From Mycobacterium attenuatum (GTDB lineage: Bacteria > Actinomycetota > Actinomycetes > Mycobacteriales > Mycobacteriaceae), in contig NZ_UPHT01000075.1 of assembly GCF_900566085.1 (NCBI RefSeq), positions 1 through 34,107 on the forward strand: a stretch of DNA of 34,107 bases. Direction: 5' to 3'. This document shows, one piece after another, positions 1 through 17,342 of the stretch. The position numbers and the translations under genes were made by a program. The notes below the pieces were generated by a model, which was not told the origin of the DNA, made no database searches, and was given only the letters and a program-made list of their open reading frames with translations. The stretch's first letter is position 1, and every line of letters begins with the position of its first letter.

Positions 1-1
1 T

Positions 2-88
2 CATCACCGGCACCAAACCAGCACACGACACGAGATTGTCATCATCGAACACCGCCGACGAGGGCGCGAACCTGTGACACACTCTCAC
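2..88 (-). CDS. IS1380-family transposase, N-terminal 29 codons (partial)
   Basis: Reading the minus strand from a GTG at 88-86 gives 29 codons that run off the window edge. They include the stretch VFDDDNLVSCAGLVPVM. A Phe-Asp-Asp-x-Asn-Leu-Val-Ser-x-Ala-Gly-Leu-Val-Pro-Val-Met pattern near the N-terminus is, from memory, typical of IS1380-type DDE transposases of actinobacteria. Only the N-terminus is visible, so catalytic residues cannot be checked and it is unknown whether the gene is intact. It points away from argC, and its upstream side faces a broken repeat-protein gene, which fits insertion into that gene. Confidence 0.6.
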   Translation of the reverse strand, partial: MRVCHRFAPSSAVFDDDNLVSCAGLVPVM

Positions 89-89
89 C

Positions 90-160
90 GAAAGTGCCTT
101 TCTTGAGCTGGACGATTGTTGTCTGGAAACTCCAATCATCCCAGGTCAAAAGGCACTTTC
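90..160. repeat. Long imperfect hairpin at the IS end
   Basis: GAAAGTGCCTTT (90-101) pairs perfectly with AAAGGCACTTTC (149-160). The pairing continues inward with one mismatch (TTGAGCTGG against CCAGGTCAA), and a further short GATTG/CAATC match lies in the loop. The hairpin sits immediately upstream of the transposase start on the minus strand. It could act at transposon-end recognition or block read-through transcription into the transposase; both are inference. Confidence 0.75.
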
Positions 161-203
161 CTCATCTCGACACCCGAAACGAACCCAATCCATCCGTGGA
201 TCG

Positions 204-931
204 AGGCTAAGTGCGTCGCTTTCAGACAGTTTCGACCTTGGCTTGCCGGAGCTGATCGCCGCGCTCAACAGTGGCTTTAGTGGACTGATTCATACGGGCC
301 AGGCCCTGACCGGCAACGTGCTCGTTGGCTTCAGCAGCGGGCTCGGTGAGCTTATCCAAACGGGCGGAAGCCTACTGACCAACTTCGGGGGCAGCTTGGC
401 TGAGCTTGCCGCCCACCTGAATGGTGCGTTCTCCGCGACATTGGGTGGGTCGTGGCCGGGATTGGTGGGTGCGCTCAACGGCGGTATCAGCGGTCTGGTG
501 CAGACCGGGCAGTCGTTGGCGACCAGCTTGGTCGGCAGTTTGGGTGGTGGGTTGCATGCGCTGGTCCAGACCGGAGAGAACTTCGCGGCCAGCCTGGCCG
601 GCAGCTGCAATGCCCCGGCGTTGGCCGCACAGCTCGGCGCAAGGTTGCAGGCCAGTCTCGGTGAGCGGCTCAGATTGGTAGAGCGCTCGGTGGCGCCTTG
701 CAGGCAAGCCTCGGCGTCGGCGCTCCGGGGCTGTCCCAAGTCGGTCTGACGCTGGCTACCGGGATTGCCAATGCCACCGCCGGATTCGCCCAAACTGGCG
801 GCGTCATCTTGACGGTTTTGGACAACGCAGCTCTTGGACTCGCCGCTGATATTGGCGCTGCCATAGCCAACCTTCAACTCGCCATCCAGGCGGCGTTGAA
901 CGCCAGCCTCGGGGTCCAGGTTGGTGGGTAG
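204..931 (+). pseudogene. Broken repeat-rich protein, probable C-terminal part of a PE-type protein
   Basis: An open frame without a convincing start runs from about 204 to 749 (TTG at 243 is possible but has no ribosome binding site). It encodes degenerate repeats of roughly 20-25 residues built on G-L-(I/V)-(H/Q)-T-G-(Q/G)-(S/A)-L, such as SGLVQTGQSLATSLVGSLGG. The same composition resumes in another frame (from about 665: ALGGALQASLGVGAPG) and ends at TAG 929-931. This implies a frameshift at about 655-690, where the first frame degenerates into Cys/Arg-rich sequence. The N-terminus is replaced by the IS1380-type end. Such Gly/Leu/Ala repeats occur in C-terminal regions of mycobacterial PE-family proteins, and M. 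tuberculosis has a PE_PGRS gene between pheT and argC, but the family call is tentative. A short intact cell-envelope repeat protein is less likely. Confidence 0.55.
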
Positions 932-3281
<2,350 letters not shown>

Positions 3282-3288
<7 letters not shown>

Positions 3289-3390
3289 CCGCGGTGGCGA
3301 CGATGCAGTGGGGGCACCGCCCGCTTACGGGGGACGAAGCGATGAGGTGGGGGCACCTCCCACTTGCGGGGGAGAGCGGCGCTCATGACC
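3282..3390 (+). repeat. MIRU-like element at the argJ/argB junction
   Basis: CTCATGACC at the argJ stop (3282-3290) is repeated at the argB start (3382-3390), a spacing of exactly 100 bp. Between them are two imperfect copies, about 39 bp apart, of a unit starting GATGCAGTGGGGGCACC / GATGAGGTGGGGGCACC. Removing one 100-bp unit would restore a direct ATGA overlap of argJ and argB. This is how mycobacterial interspersed repetitive units are known to sit: inserted at TGA/ATG junctions with a small internal reading frame. The start of the unit is shared with the element at 6373-6441. Confidence 0.8.
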
Positions 3391-3395
3391 ATTGA
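3285..3395 (+). CDS. Possible 36-residue coupling peptide in the MIRU-like element
   Basis: ATG 3285 overlaps the argJ stop and the frame ends at TGA 3393-3395, eleven bases into argB, so ribosomes could be handed from argJ to argB. The peptide ([16 protein letters not shown]...) looks like no known protein. It is probably translated only to keep coupling, or not at all. Confidence 0.3.
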
Positions 3396-4262
3396 GGCAC
3401 TGCCCACTCAGGTCAAGGCGCAGGTGCTCGCCGAAGCGCTGCCCTGGCTTAAACAGTTGCACGGCAAAGTTATCGTCATCAAATACGGTGGCAACGCGAT
3501 GACCGACGATACGCTTCGGCAAGCATTCGCGGCGGACATGGCGTTTTTGCGCAACTGCGGAATCCATCCGGTCGTGGTGCACGGCGGGGGACCGCAAATC
3601 ACCGCAATGCTGCGGCGGCTGGGCATCGAGGGTGACTTCAAGGGCGGATTCCGGGTCACCACACCGGAAGTGCTCGACGTGGCGCGCATGGTGCTGTTCG
3701 GTCAGGTGGGCCGCGAGCTGGTGAACCTGATCAATGCGCACGGTCCCTACGCCGTCGGGATCACCGGCGAGGATGCCCAGCTGTTCACCGCGGTGCGGCG
3801 CAGCGTCACCGTCGACGGCGTGGCCACCGACATCGGCCTGGTCGGCGACGTCGACAAGGTGAACATCGAAGCGGTCGTGGACCTTATTGGTGCACGCCGC
3901 ATTCCGGTTGTCTCGACGCTGGCGCCGGACACCGACGGTGTGGTGCACAACATCAATGCCGACACGGCTGCGGCGGCACTGGCCGAAGCTCTGGGCGCCG
4001 AAAAGCTGCTGATGCTCACCGATGTCGAGGGCCTTTATACCCGTTGGCCCGACCGCAACTCCTTGGTCAGCGAAATCGACACTGCCACACTGACACAACT
4101 GCTGCCCACCCTGGAAGCGGGAATGATCCCCAAGATCGAGGCGTGCCTGCGAGCCGTCGACGGCGGCGTACCCAGCGCGCACGTCATCGACGGCCGGGTC
4201 AAACACTGCGTCTTGGTGGAACTTTTCACCAACGAGGGTACCGGCACCAAGGTGGTGAGCCG

Positions 4263-4266
<4 letters not shown>
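3385..4266 (+). CDS. argB: Acetylglutamate kinase ArgB
   Basis: Phosphorylates N-acetylglutamate with ATP, the second and usually arginine-inhibited step of the pathway. 293 residues from ATG 3385 (MTIEALPTQ), one short of the M. tuberculosis enzyme as I recall it. Amino-acid kinase fold: nucleotide-binding Lys in VIKYGGNAM (K33), the HGGGPQI substrate loop (residues 66-72), and [10 protein letters not shown] followed by GGMIPK-like sequence ([12 protein letters not shown]) near the C-terminus. The TTG 21 bp further upstream would add MRGRAAL, encoded by repeat sequence, and is rejected because CTCATGACC at 3385 mirrors the argJ junction. The stop TGA overlaps the argD GTG (GTGA). Confidence 0.97.
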
Positions 4267-6437
<2,171 letters not shown>

Positions 6438-6441
<4 letters not shown>

Positions 6442-6938
6442 CCCCAGGCGGATCGAAGGCCACCTCGGAAGTCACTCGCGTCGGCCGGCAGGCCCGCATC
6501 GTGGCGATCCTGTCCACCCAATCGGTCAGCAGCCAAAGCGAACTGGCGGGGCTACTGGCCGCGGACGGTATCGACGTCACCCAGGCCACGCTCTCGCGCG
6601 ACCTCGAAGAACTAGGCGCGGTCAAGCTGCGCGGTGCCGACGGCGGCGTCGGCGTCTATGTCGTCCCAGAGGACGGCAGTCCGGTGCGGGGGGTCACCGG
6701 GGGGACCGGACGCCTGTCTCGACTCCTGGGCGAGTTGCTGGTGTCCACCGACGTCAGCGCCAACCTCGCGGTGCTACGCACTCCACCCGGCGGGGCCCAC
6801 TACCTGGCCAGCGCGATCGATCGCGCGGCGCTACCCTACGTCGTCGGCACCATCGCCGGCGACGACACCGTATTCGTGGCTGCCCGCGAGCCGATGACCG
6901 GCGCCGAGTTGGCGTCGGCGTTGGAAAATTTGAAATAA
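6438..6938 (+). CDS. argR: Arginine repressor ArgR
   Basis: Arginine-responsive hexameric repressor of the arg genes. 166 residues from ATG 6438. The N-terminal winged helix-turn-helix (about 15-80) contains SQSELAGLL and the recognition segment [17 protein letters not shown]. The C-terminal trimerisation and arginine-binding domain (about 95-166) contains [11 protein letters not shown], with the acidic pair that binds L-arginine. The likely target is the tandem ARG box at 990-1027, giving autoregulation through the operon. The argF-argR spacer is a MIRU-like repeat. argG follows after 11 bp. Confidence 0.96.
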
Positions 6939-6949
6939 GGAGTTGCTTC

Positions 6950-6952
<3 letters not shown>
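6936..6952 (+). promoter_or_regulatory. Strong ribosome binding site of argG
   Basis: TAAGGAG (6936-6942) overlaps the argR stop codon and lies 7 bases before the argG ATG. It is the best Shine-Dalgarno sequence in the arg cluster, where most other genes rely on stop/start overlap. This fits an independently high translation rate of argG. Confidence 0.7.
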
Positions 6953-9716
<2,764 letters not shown>

Positions 9717-9783
9717 ACTTCTGCATCTAGGTAAGCTAATCGAACGTTTCGGCGTTGATGTTCGTGTTAAAGGGGTGGGACCA

Positions 9784-10845
9784 ATGAGCGTCATCGCCGG
9801 TGTATTCGGTGCTTTGCCGCCTTATCGCTATAGCCAGCGGGAACTTACCGAGACCTTTGTCAACATCCCGGATTTCCGGGGTTACGAGGACGTGGTTCGC
9901 CAGCTGCATGCCAACTCGAAGGTAGACAGTCGTCATCTGGTCCTGCCGCTGGAGAAGTACCCGAAGCTCAACGACTTCGGCGAGGCGAACGAGATCTTCA
10001 TCGACAAGGCTGTCGACCTTGGCGTGGAGGCGCTGATGGGGGCGCTGGAGGTGGCCGGGCTGCAGCCCGAGGATCTCGATCTGATCATCACCACCACCGT
10101 CACGGGTGTGGCGGTGCCGTCGCTGGATGCGCGCATCGCCGGCCGCGTCGGGCTGCGTCCGGATGTGCGGCGGTTGCCGCTGTTCGGCCTGGGGTGTGTG
10201 GCCGGAGCGGCTGGGGTGGCCCGGCTGCGTGACTATCTGCGCGGTGCCCCGCGGGGCATTGCGGCCCTGGTTTCGGTCGAGCTGTGCTCGCTCACCTACC
10301 CCGGATACAAGCCCTCGCTGGCCGGCCTGGTGGGCAGCGCGTTATTTGCTGACGGCGCTGCCGCGGTGGTGGCGGTCGGAGAGGACCGCGCCGACGAGGT
10401 CGGTGCCGAGGGCCCCGACATCGTGGATTCGTGCAGCCATCTCTACCCGGACTCGCTACGCACCATGGGCTATGACGTCGGCTCTGCGGGGTTCGAGCTC
10501 GTGCTGTCCAAGGATCTGGCGGCCGTCGTCGAGGAGTACGTAGCCGAAGACGTCAGCACTTTCCTGGCCGCGCACGACTTGAGCACTACCGACATCGGCG
10601 CCTGGGTGACCCACCCCGGCGGTCCCAAGATCATCAACGCGATCACCGAAAGTCTCAACCTGCCGCCGGAGGCCCTGGAGCTGACCTGGCGCTCCCTGGG
10701 CGAGATCGGCAACCTCTCCTCGGCGTCGGTGCTGCACGTGCTGCGCGACACCATCGCCAAACCACCGCCCAGTGGAAGCCCGGGATTGATGATGGCGATG
10801 GGCCCCGGCTTCTGCTCCGAGCTAGTTCTGCTGCGCTGGCACTAA
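9784..10845 (+). CDS. pks10: Type III polyketide synthase Pks10 (chalcone synthase-like)
   Basis: Homodimeric condensing enzyme that extends an acyl-CoA or transferred acyl starter with (methyl)malonyl-CoA and cyclises it, usually to alkylpyrones or resorcinols. 353 residues from ATG 9784, with AAAGG (9771-9775) as ribosome binding site; an upstream GTG (9775) is less likely. Catalytic triad of the CHS family: C138 in [12 protein letters not shown]277 in WVTHPGGPK and N310 in EIGNLSSAS. The C-terminal loop [19 protein letters not shown] is typical. It is a close paralogue of the protein at 26869-27930. The name rests on position next to argH, matching M. tuberculosis, where pks10 has been linked genetically to virulence lipids (literature from memory). 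Confidence 0.93.
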   Translation: MSVIAGVFGALPPYRYSQRELTETFVNIPDFRGYEDVVRQLHANSKVDSRHLVLPLEKYPKLNDFGEANEIFIDKAVDLGVEALMGALEVAGLQPEDLDLIITTTVTGVAVPSLDARIAGRVGLRPDVRRLPLFGLGCVAGAAGVARLRDYLRGAPRGIAALVSVELCSLTYPGYKPSLAGLVGSALFADGAAAVVAVGEDRADEVGAEGPDIVDSCSHLYPDSLRTMGYDVGSAGFELVLSKDLAAVVEEYVAEDVSTFLAAHDLSTTDIGAWVTHPGGPKIINAITESLNLPPEALELTWRSLGEIGNLSSASVLHVLRDTIAKPPPSGSPGLMMAMGPGFCSELVLLRWH

Positions 10846-10934
10846 TCGACGTGGACTGGCTGCTCGGTCGGGGGGTTTCGGAGGCGGCGTGCCGGTCGCG
10901 CCGGTTCTCGGAGTAGTACGAAAGACCGCGTGGT

Positions 10935-13900
10935 ATGGACAGCACCCCAGAACAACTCATCACGGCGCTGCGCAAGACGCTCAAGGAAAACGAGCGGCTG
11001 AGGCGGGAAAACCGTGACTACCTGGCCCGCACGACGGAGCCGGTGGCCGTGGTGGGAATGGCCTGCCGCTATCCGGGTGGCATTGACAGCCCCGAAAGCT
11101 TGTGGGACATGGTGGCCGCCGGCCGTGACGTGGTCTCAGATTTTCCCGGCGACCGAGGCTGGGATCTGGCGAATCTGTTCGACCCGGACCCCGACTCGGT
11201 GGGCACGTCCTACACCCGCAGCGGCGGATTCCTGACCGATGTCGCCGGCTTCGACGCCGAGTTCTTCGGCATCGCGCCCAGCGAGGCGCTGGCGATGGAT
11301 CCGCAGCAGCGGCTGATGCTGGAGGTGTCCTGGGAAGCCTTGGAGCGCACCGGAATTGACCCGACCACCCTGCGCGGCTCGGCTACCGGTGTCTTCGTCG
11401 GTGTATTCCACGGCTCGTATGGTGGCCAGGGCCGGGTGCCCGGTGACCTCGAGAGGTACGGGCTGCGGGGTTCGACGTTGAGTGTGGCTTCGGGTCGGGT
11501 GTCGTATGTGCTGGGGTTGGAGGGCCCGGCGGTGTCGGTGGATACGGCGTGTTCGTCGTCGTTGGTGGCGTTGCATCTGGCGGTGCAGTCGTTGCGGTCG
11601 CGTGAGTGTGACATGGCTTTGGTAGGTGGGGTGACGGTGATGGCCACCCCCGCGATGTTTGTGGAGTTCAGTCGGCAGCGGGCGCTGGCCCCCGACGGGC
11701 GGTGCAAGGCGTATGCGGGCGCTGCCGACGGCACCAGCTTTTCCGAAGGTGCCGGGGTGCTGGTGGTGGAGCGGCTCGCCGATGCGCGGCGGTTGGGGCA
11801 TCCGGTGTTGGCGTTGGTGCGGGGTTCGGCGGTCAATCAGGATGGTGCCTCCAACGGGCTTACAGCGCCGAATGGGCCGGCGCAGCAGCGGGTGATTCGG
11901 GCGGCGCTGGCCAGTGCGCGGCTGGGGGTGGCCGATGTGGATGCGGTGGAGGGGCATGGGACCGGGACCATGCTGGGGGATCCGATCGAGGCGCAGGCGA
12001 TTGTGGCCACTTATGGGCAGCGTGGTGATCAGCCGGGCGCCGAGCCGCTGTGGTTGGGGTCGATCAAGTCCAACATGGGTCATACGTCGGCGGCGGCGGG
12101 GGTGGCCGGGGTGATGAAGATGGTGTTGGCGATGCGCCAGGGGGTGTTGCCCAAGACGTTGCATGTGGATGTGCCGACGCCGCATGTGGATTGGTCGGCG
12201 GGGGCGGTGTCGTTGTTGGTCGAGTCGCGGCCCTGGCCGGCTGAGTCGGTGCTGGGTCGGCCGCAGGGCCGGGTTAGAAGGGCGGCGGTGTCGTCGTTTG
12301 GGATCAGCGGCACCAATGCGCATGTGATTCTCGAGCAGGCGCCGGTGGTCGATGGTGTGGTGGTCAAGCCGGATGACGGGGCTGAGTGCGTCGGCGCGGT
12401 GATGCCGTGGGTGCTGTCGGCGCGCTCGGCGGCGGCGTTGGCTCATCAGGCGCGGCGGTTGTGGGCGTGGCTAGAGCAGCGGCCTGATCTGGATGTGGTG
12501 GATGTGGGTTGGTCGTTGGTGTCGACCCGTTCGGTGTTTGAGCATCGGGCGGTGGTGGTGGGCGCCGATCGGTCCGAGTTGGTGCAGGGGCTGGCCGGTC
12601 TTGGCGCCGGCGAACCCGATGCGGGTGTGGTGGCCGGTCGCGCCCAGCCGACCGGCAAGACCGTGTTCATCTTCCCCGGACAAGGTTCGCAATGGACCGG
12701 CATGGGAGCTCAATTACTCAACACATCAACGGTTTTCGCCAACCATATGCGCAGCTGCGACAAAGCGCTGGCCGAGTATGTGCCCTGGTCGTTGCTCGAC
12801 GTCGTGCGTGGGGCGCCGGGCGCGCCCGGTCTGGATCGGGTGGATGTCGTGCAGCCGGCGCTGTGGGCAATCATGGTGTCGCTGGCCGAGCTGTGGCGAT
12901 CGGTCGGGGTCGTGCCCGACGCCGTGATCGGACATTCGCAGGGCGAGATCGCCGCGGCCTGTGTGGCGGGAGCTCTGTCGCTCGACGATGCGGCACGGGT
13001 GGTGGCGCTGCGCAGCCGGCTGTTGGTGAAGTTGGCCGGGGCGGGCGGGATGGTGTCCGTCGCCTGCGGAGCCTCCCGCGTCCGGGAGCTGCTATCCGAC
13101 TGGGACGGCCGGTTGAATATCGCTGCCATCAACGGTGTTTCGGCGGTCGTCATCTCCGGTGACGTGGATGCGCTCGAGGAATTCATGCGCCGGTGCGCGT
13201 CGGAAAACATTCGCGCCCGCAAAATCGACGTCGATTACGCATCGCACTCGGCCCAGGTCGATGCCATCCGCACCGAACTCACCGGCGCCCTCGCCGGTCT
13301 CGAGGCCCGACAGGCGCCCATCGACTTTTTCTCCACCGTAACGGGCCAGCGCATCGATACCGCGGCCCTCACCGCACAGTATTGGTACCAAAACATCCGC
13401 CAGACGGTGAGATTCGGTGATGCCATCCGCGCTGCAAACGACGCCGGATGCCACGTGTTCATCGAGTCGAGCCCGCACCCCGTCCTGACCGCCGGCGTCG
13501 AAGAGACGCTGGCCGAAGGCAATCGGCCCGACGAGCCGATTGTCGTGCCCTCGCTCGGCCGCGACGACGGCGGGCTGGACAGGTTTTGGCTGTCGGCCGC
13601 GCAGGCTCACGTCGCGGGTGTCCGGGTGGACTGGGCCGCGGCGTTCGCCGGTCTGGAAGCTCAACGCGTGGAATTGCCCACCTACGGATTCGTCCATCGC
13701 CGGTTCTGGCTCGACCAACCCGAAGACAGCCGAACCGCTGCCGGGCGTCTGGGATTGACCGGCGCGGCGCATGGCTTGCTGGGCGCGGTGGTGGAGCGGC
13801 CCGACTCCGGCGGAGTCGTGCTCGCGGGCCAACTTTCGGTAACGGCACAGCCATGGCTGGCAGACCACGCGGTGGCCGGGGTGGCGCTGTTCCCGGGTGC

Positions 13901-16900
13901 GGGATTCGCGGAGCTGGCCGTCCGTGCGGGCGACGAGGTCGGCTGCGCCACGGTGGCGGAGCTGACGGTGTCGGCACCGATGCTGCTGCCGACGGCCGGC
14001 GCGCTTCAGGTGCAGGTCGTGGTGGGTGCCGCCGACACCTCGGGGCAGCGCACCGCATCGGTGTATTCCCGTCCTGCCCAAACCGATTCGTCCTGGACGT
14101 TACATGCTGAGGCGACGTTGCGGCCCGGCGTGCTCGCTGCGGAAACAGACTGGTCGGTATGGCCGCCGGCGGGCGCAACACCGTTGGACATGACCGGAGC
14201 CTACGAGCGGCTGGCGGCGCGGGGCTACGCGTATGGTCCGGCGTTTCGTGGTCTGGCGGCGATGTGGCGGCGGGGCGAGGAGATCTTCGCCGAGGTGTCC
14301 CTGCCCGAGCACGCCGGCCTGCAGGTCGGCACCTTCGGCATCCATCCGGTTCTGCTCGACGCGGCACTGCATGCGCTGGGAGTCGCCGGCGGGCGGCAGG
14401 ATACGGTGTTGCCGTTCGCGTGGCAGGGGCTGTCGCTGCATGCCGCGGGCGCGTCGCGAGCGCGGGTTCGTCTGGCGCCGGCCGGCCCGGACGCGGTGTC
14501 GCTGGAGTTGGCCGATGCGGCGGGTTTGCCCGTATTGACCGTACGAAGCGTGGCGCTTCGTCCGTTGCCCGGCAACGGGTTGTCCTCGGCTGCGCCTGGC
14601 GAGGGCGGCTTGTTCGAGGTCGTGTGGTCTGCAACGGAACTCGTGGACAACGGTATTGGCGACACGCCCGCCACGGTGTGGGAGTTGGCTTCCCAGGTGC
14701 CGCCGCAGGCAGACATGGCGAAATCGGTGCGCGCGGCCACCCATGCGGCACTAGCGGCGTTGCAGTCGTGGTTGGCCGGCGACCAGCGCGGTGTCTTGGT
14801 GGTGCAGACCCACGGGGCAGTGGGTCTGGCGACCGAGGACGTCTCGGACCTGCCCGGCGCGTCGGTCTGGGGACTGGTGCGTTCGGCCCAGGCCGAACAC
14901 CCAGGTCGGGTGGTCCTGCTCGATTCGGACGGGTCGGTGGCCGTTGGCGCGGCAATCCGTTGCGGCGAACCGCAACTGGTGGTCCGCGCCGGTGCGGTCT
15001 ACAAGGCCCGGTTGCAATCGGCCGACCCCATACTTCGGCTGCCCGAGAGCCAGTCGGGTTGGCGGTTGATCCCTGGCGGCGCGGGAACACTCGACGACGT
15101 ACGGGTCGGTCCGTGTGAACGAAGCGACCTCACTGCCGGGCAGGTGCGGGTGGCGGTGGCAGCGGTCGGGGTGAACTTTCGCGACGTGCTGGTGGCGTTG
15201 GGCATGTATCCGGGCGGCGGCGAACTCGGCGTCGAGGGCGCGGGAGTCGTGGTCGAAGTAGGGCCGGGTGTTTCCGGTGTGGCCGTAGGCGACCCGGTGA
15301 TGGGGCTCCTGGGCGTGGCGGGGCCCGAGGCGGTGGTGGATCAACGGCTGGTGTCCGCGGTTCCGGCGGGCTGGACGCTGGATGCGGCTGCCGGTGTGCC
15401 GGTGGTGTTCTTGACGGCGTTCTATGCGCTGTCCGTGCTGGCGGGAGTGCGACCCGAGCAGAAGGTGTTGGTGCACGCCGCGGCCGGCGGGGTCGGTATG
15501 GCCGCGGTGCAGCTCGCTCGGCACTGGGGGCTGGAGGTTTTCGCTACGGCCAGTCGCGGCAAATGGGATACCTTGCGGGCAATGGGTTTTGACGACGACC
15601 ACATCGGTGACTCCCGCACTGTGGAATTCGAGGATAAGTTCCGCACAACCATCGGCGGAGGCGGGGTCGACGTGGTGCTCAACTCGCTGGCGGGTGAGTT
15701 TGTCGACGCGTCGCTGCGGCTGTTGAGCCCGGGCGGGCGCTTCATCGAAATGGGCAAGACCGATATTCGGGACCCGCAGACGATTTCCGAGCGGCACCCG
15801 GGTGCCGGTTACCGTGCCTTCGATCTGATCGAGGCCGGGCCGGACCGGATTGCGCGGATGCTGGCCGAGCTGATGACGATGTTCGCCGCCGGAGCGTTAC
15901 AACCGTTGCCGGTCAAGACTTTCGATGTGCGGCAGGCCCGGCAGGCGTATCGCTTCGTCAGCCAGGCCCGCCACATCGGCAAGGTGGTGTTGAGGCTTTC
16001 CGGCGCCGCCGGGCTCGCCGGGAGCACCGTCGTGATCACCGGGGGGACCGGGATGGCCGGTGCGGCGCTGGCCCGCCACGTCGTGTCCCGCCATCGGGCG
16101 GCCCACGTGATGCTCGTCAGCCGATCCGGCGACCGGGCACCAGGGATTTCGGAGTTGGCGGACCAGCTGCGGGATGCCGGGGCGCAGGTGTCGGTAGTGG
16201 CGTGTGACGTGGCTGACCGCGACGCGGTAGCGGCTCTTTTGGCGCGGGTGCCGCCGCAGCATCCGCTTCGGGGGGTGTTTCATGCCGCCGGGGTTCTCGA
16301 TGACGGGCTGATCGCCTCGCTGACGCCCGACCGGATGGATGCGGTGTTGCGCGCCAAGGTCGACGGGGCCTGGAACCTGCACGAGTTGACCCGGGATCTG
16401 GATGAATCAGCTTTTGTCCTCTTTTCGTCGATGGCCGGCATCATGGGCACCCCAGGTCAAGGTAATTACGCGGCGGCAAACAGCTTCCTCGACGGGCTGG
16501 CGACACATCGACGTGCGGTCGGGTTGCCGGGTTTGTCGGTGGCGTGGGGTCTTTGGGAACAGGCCAGTGCGATGACCCGGCACCTGGAAGATCGCGACAA
16601 GGCCCGGATGAGTAGAGCGGGTCTGGCAACTCTGTCAACCGGGCAGGCGCTCGAACTGCTCGACGCCGCTATGGTCACCGGTCGCGGTGTCGTGGCGGCC
16701 ACCCGACTCAACTCCCGCGCGCTCGGCACCGACAGCACCGCGCAATCACCGCTGTTCGGTGGGTTGGCCGCTCGTCCGGCTCGACGCGTCGTGGACGATG
16801 CCGACACCGCCGGCTCCGCAACGGGGTTGGCCGCCCGACTGCGTTCGCTTAGTCCGGAGCAGCGACACCGCGAGCTGGCCGGTGTGGTCTGCAGCAACGC

Positions 16901-17318
16901 TGCCACCGTGCTGGGACGCTCCAACAACGCTGACGTCGACGCCCGGCGCTCCTTCCAGGATCTGGGCTTCGATTCGCTGACCGCTGTCGAACTGCGCAAC
17001 AGGCTGAAAACCGCTACGGGCCTGACTCTTTCGCCCACCCTGATCTTCGATTACCCCACGCCCGCCGCCCTTGCCGAACATCTCGACAGTCGTCTGGCTG
17101 TCGGCACCCCCGACGAAGCCGATCGGATGACACGCTGCAACGACGTTGCCGGTCAGCTCGACAGGCTGATCAGCCAAGGCGACTGGGCACCAGAGGACAA
17201 GGCTCGGCTGGCGGACCGGCTGCATGCCTTGCTGGCCCAGCTATCCGCCGACGACGACATCACCACCGCCAGCGAAAGCCAACTCTTCGCCATCCTCGAC
17301 GAAGAACTCGGCTCCTGA
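10935..17318 (+). CDS. pks7: Modular type I polyketide synthase Pks7 (KS-AT-DH-ER-KR-ACP)
   Basis: One complete, fully reducing extension module of 2127 residues. N-terminal coiled-coil docking helix about 1-32 ([15 protein letters not shown]). KS about 35-460, with Cys206 in DTACSSS plus EGHGTGT and [10 protein letters not shown] histidines. AT about 565-880, with Ser668 in GHSQGE and YASH at 768-771, a methylmalonyl-type motif. DH from about 940, with His978 ([14 protein letters not shown]) and Asp1142. ER NADPH loop [11 protein letters not shown] at 1514-1524. KR loop GGTGMAG at 1703-1709, with an LDD motif and Tyr1845/Asn1849. ACP Ser2014 in GFDSL. The C-terminal docking tail ends [20 protein letters not shown] 10935 follows an 89-bp gap after pks10. 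Nucleotides 11468-12693 are repeated in pks8. Confidence 0.95.
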   Translation: MDSTPEQLITALRKTLKENERLRRENRDYLARTTEPVAVVGMACRYPGGIDSPESLWDMVAAGRDVVSDFPGDRGWDLANLFDPDPDSVGTSYTRSGGFLTDVAGFDAEFFGIAPSEALAMDPQQRLMLEVSWEALERTGIDPTTLRGSATGVFVGVFHGSYGGQGRVPGDLERYGLRGSTLSVASGRVSYVLGLEGPAVSVDTACSSSLVALHLAVQSLRSRECDMALVGGVTVMATPAMFVEFSRQRALAPDGRCKAYAGAADGTSFSEGAGVLVVERLADARRLGHPVLALVRGSAVNQDGASNGLTAPNGPAQQRVIRAALASARLGVADVDAVEGHGTGTMLGDPIEAQAIVATYGQRGDQPGAEPLWLGSIKSNMGHTSAAAGVAGVMKMVLAMRQGVLPKTLHVDVPTPHVDWSAGAVSLLVESRPWPAESVLGRPQGRVRRAAVSSFGISGTNAHVILEQAPVVDGVVVKPDDGAECVGAVMPWVLSARSAAALAHQARRLWAWLEQRPDLDVVDVGWSLVSTRSVFEHRAVVVGADRSELVQGLAGLGAGEPDAGVVAGRAQPTGKTVFIFPGQGSQWTGMGAQLLNTSTVFANHMRSCDKALAEYVPWSLLDVVRGAPGAPGLDRVDVVQPALWAIMVSLAELWRSVGVVPDAVIGHSQGEIAAACVAGALSLDDAARVVALRSRLLVKLAGAGGMVSVACGASRVRELLSDWDGRLNIAAINGVSAVVISGDVDALEEFMRRCASENIRARKIDVDYASHSAQVDAIRTELTGALAGLEARQAPIDFFSTVTGQRIDTAALTAQYWYQNIRQTVRFGDAIRAANDAGCHVFIESSPHPVLTAGVEETLAEGNRPDEPIVVPSLGRDDGGLDRFWLSAAQAHVAGVRVDWAAAFAGLEAQRVELPTYGFVHRRFWLDQPEDSRTAAGRLGLTGAAHGLLGAVVERPDSGGVVLAGQLSVTAQPWLADHAVAGVALFPGAGFAELAVRAGDEVGCATVAELTVSAPMLLPTAGALQVQVVVGAADTSGQRTASVYSRPAQTDSSWTLHAEATLRPGVLAAETDWSVWPPAGATPLDMTGAYERLAARGYAYGPAFRGLAAMWRRGEEIFAEVSLPEHAGLQVGTFGIHPVLLDAALHALGVAGGRQDTVLPFAWQGLSLHAAGASRARVRLAPAGPDAVSLELADAAGLPVLTVRSVALRPLPGNGLSSAAPGEGGLFEVVWSATELVDNGIGDTPATVWELASQVPPQADMAKSVRAATHAALAALQSWLAGDQRGVLVVQTHGAVGLATEDVSDLPGASVWGLVRSAQAEHPGRVVLLDSDGSVAVGAAIRCGEPQLVVRAGAVYKARLQSADPILRLPESQSGWRLIPGGAGTLDDVRVGPCERSDLTAGQVRVAVAAVGVNFRDVLVALGMYPGGGELGVEGAGVVVEVGPGVSGVAVGDPVMGLLGVAGPEAVVDQRLVSAVPAGWTLDAAAGVPVVFLTAFYALSVLAGVRPEQKVLVHAAAGGVGMAAVQLARHWGLEVFATASRGKWDTLRAMGFDDDHIGDSRTVEFEDKFRTTIGGGGVDVVLNSLAGEFVDASLRLLSPGGRFIEMGKTDIRDPQTISERHPGAGYRAFDLIEAGPDRIARMLAELMTMFAAGALQPLPVKTFDVRQARQAYRFVSQARHIGKVVLRLSGAAGLAGSTVVITGGTGMAGAALARHVVSRHRAAHVMLVSRSGDRAPGISELADQLRDAGAQVSVVACDVADRDAVAALLARVPPQHPLRGVFHAAGVLDDGLIASLTPDRMDAVLRAKVDGAWNLHELTRDLDESAFVLFSSMAGIMGTPGQGNYAAANSFLDGLATHRRAVGLPGLSVAWGLWEQASAMTRHLEDRDKARMSRAGLATLSTGQALELLDAAMVTGRGVVAATRLNSRALGTDSTAQSPLFGGLAARPARRVVDDADTAGSATGLAARLRSLSPEQRHRELAGVVCSNAATVLGRSNNADVDARRSFQDLGFDSLTAVELRNRLKTATGLTLSPTLIFDYPTPAALAEHLDSRLAVGTPDEADRMTRCNDVAGQLDRLISQGDWAPEDKARLADRLHALLAQLSADDDITTASESQLFAILDEELGS
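11468..12693 (+). repeat. 1,226-bp block shared with pks8 (copy 1)
   Basis: This stretch matches 17864-19089 at a constant offset of 6,396 bp. I found no mismatch inside, and translations in several frames are the same in both copies. It covers KS from about residue 179 through the KS-AT linker to the first AT residues (FIFPGQGSQ). A preceding stretch (11283-11401) also matches pks8 with one difference, but at offset 6,402. Confidence 0.9.
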
Positions 17319-17326
17319 GCCAGCCA

Positions 17327-17342
17327 CCAAGGAGCAGCTTTG
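17327..17342 (+). promoter_or_regulatory. Ribosome binding site supporting the TTG start of pks8
   Basis: CAAGGAG ends at 17333 and lies 6 bases upstream of TTG 17340. No ATG or GTG of equal quality exists before the KS domain, so this site decides the start. The 21-bp gap after the pks7 stop implies co-transcription. Confidence 0.7.

Larger units (their letters stand above)
1..170 (-). mobile_element. 5' end of an IS1380-type insertion sequence (edge-truncated)
   Basis: The reverse strand carries the beginning of an IS1380-family transposase frame (2-88). Beyond it lies a long imperfect hairpin (90-160) and then sequence that runs into a repeat-rich coding remnant. I take 1 to about 170 as one end of the element. 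The exact terminal inverted repeat and target duplication cannot be fixed because the other end lies outside the window. Confidence 0.6.

Noticed and set aside
3364..3384. TTG start giving ArgB seven extra residues
   Set aside because: These codons belong to the MIRU-like element. The ATG at 3385 sits in the duplicated CTCATGACC junction and matches family length.
9717..9783. TAAGCT at 9733-9738 as a -10 box for pks10
   Set aside because: No acceptable -35 element at 16-19 bp upstream; it remains possible, but is not supported.
13459..15090. 543-codon minus-strand frame across the pks7 DH region
   Set aside because: Pro/Arg-rich shadow caused by high GC. The plus strand encodes conserved AT, DH and linker sequence here.
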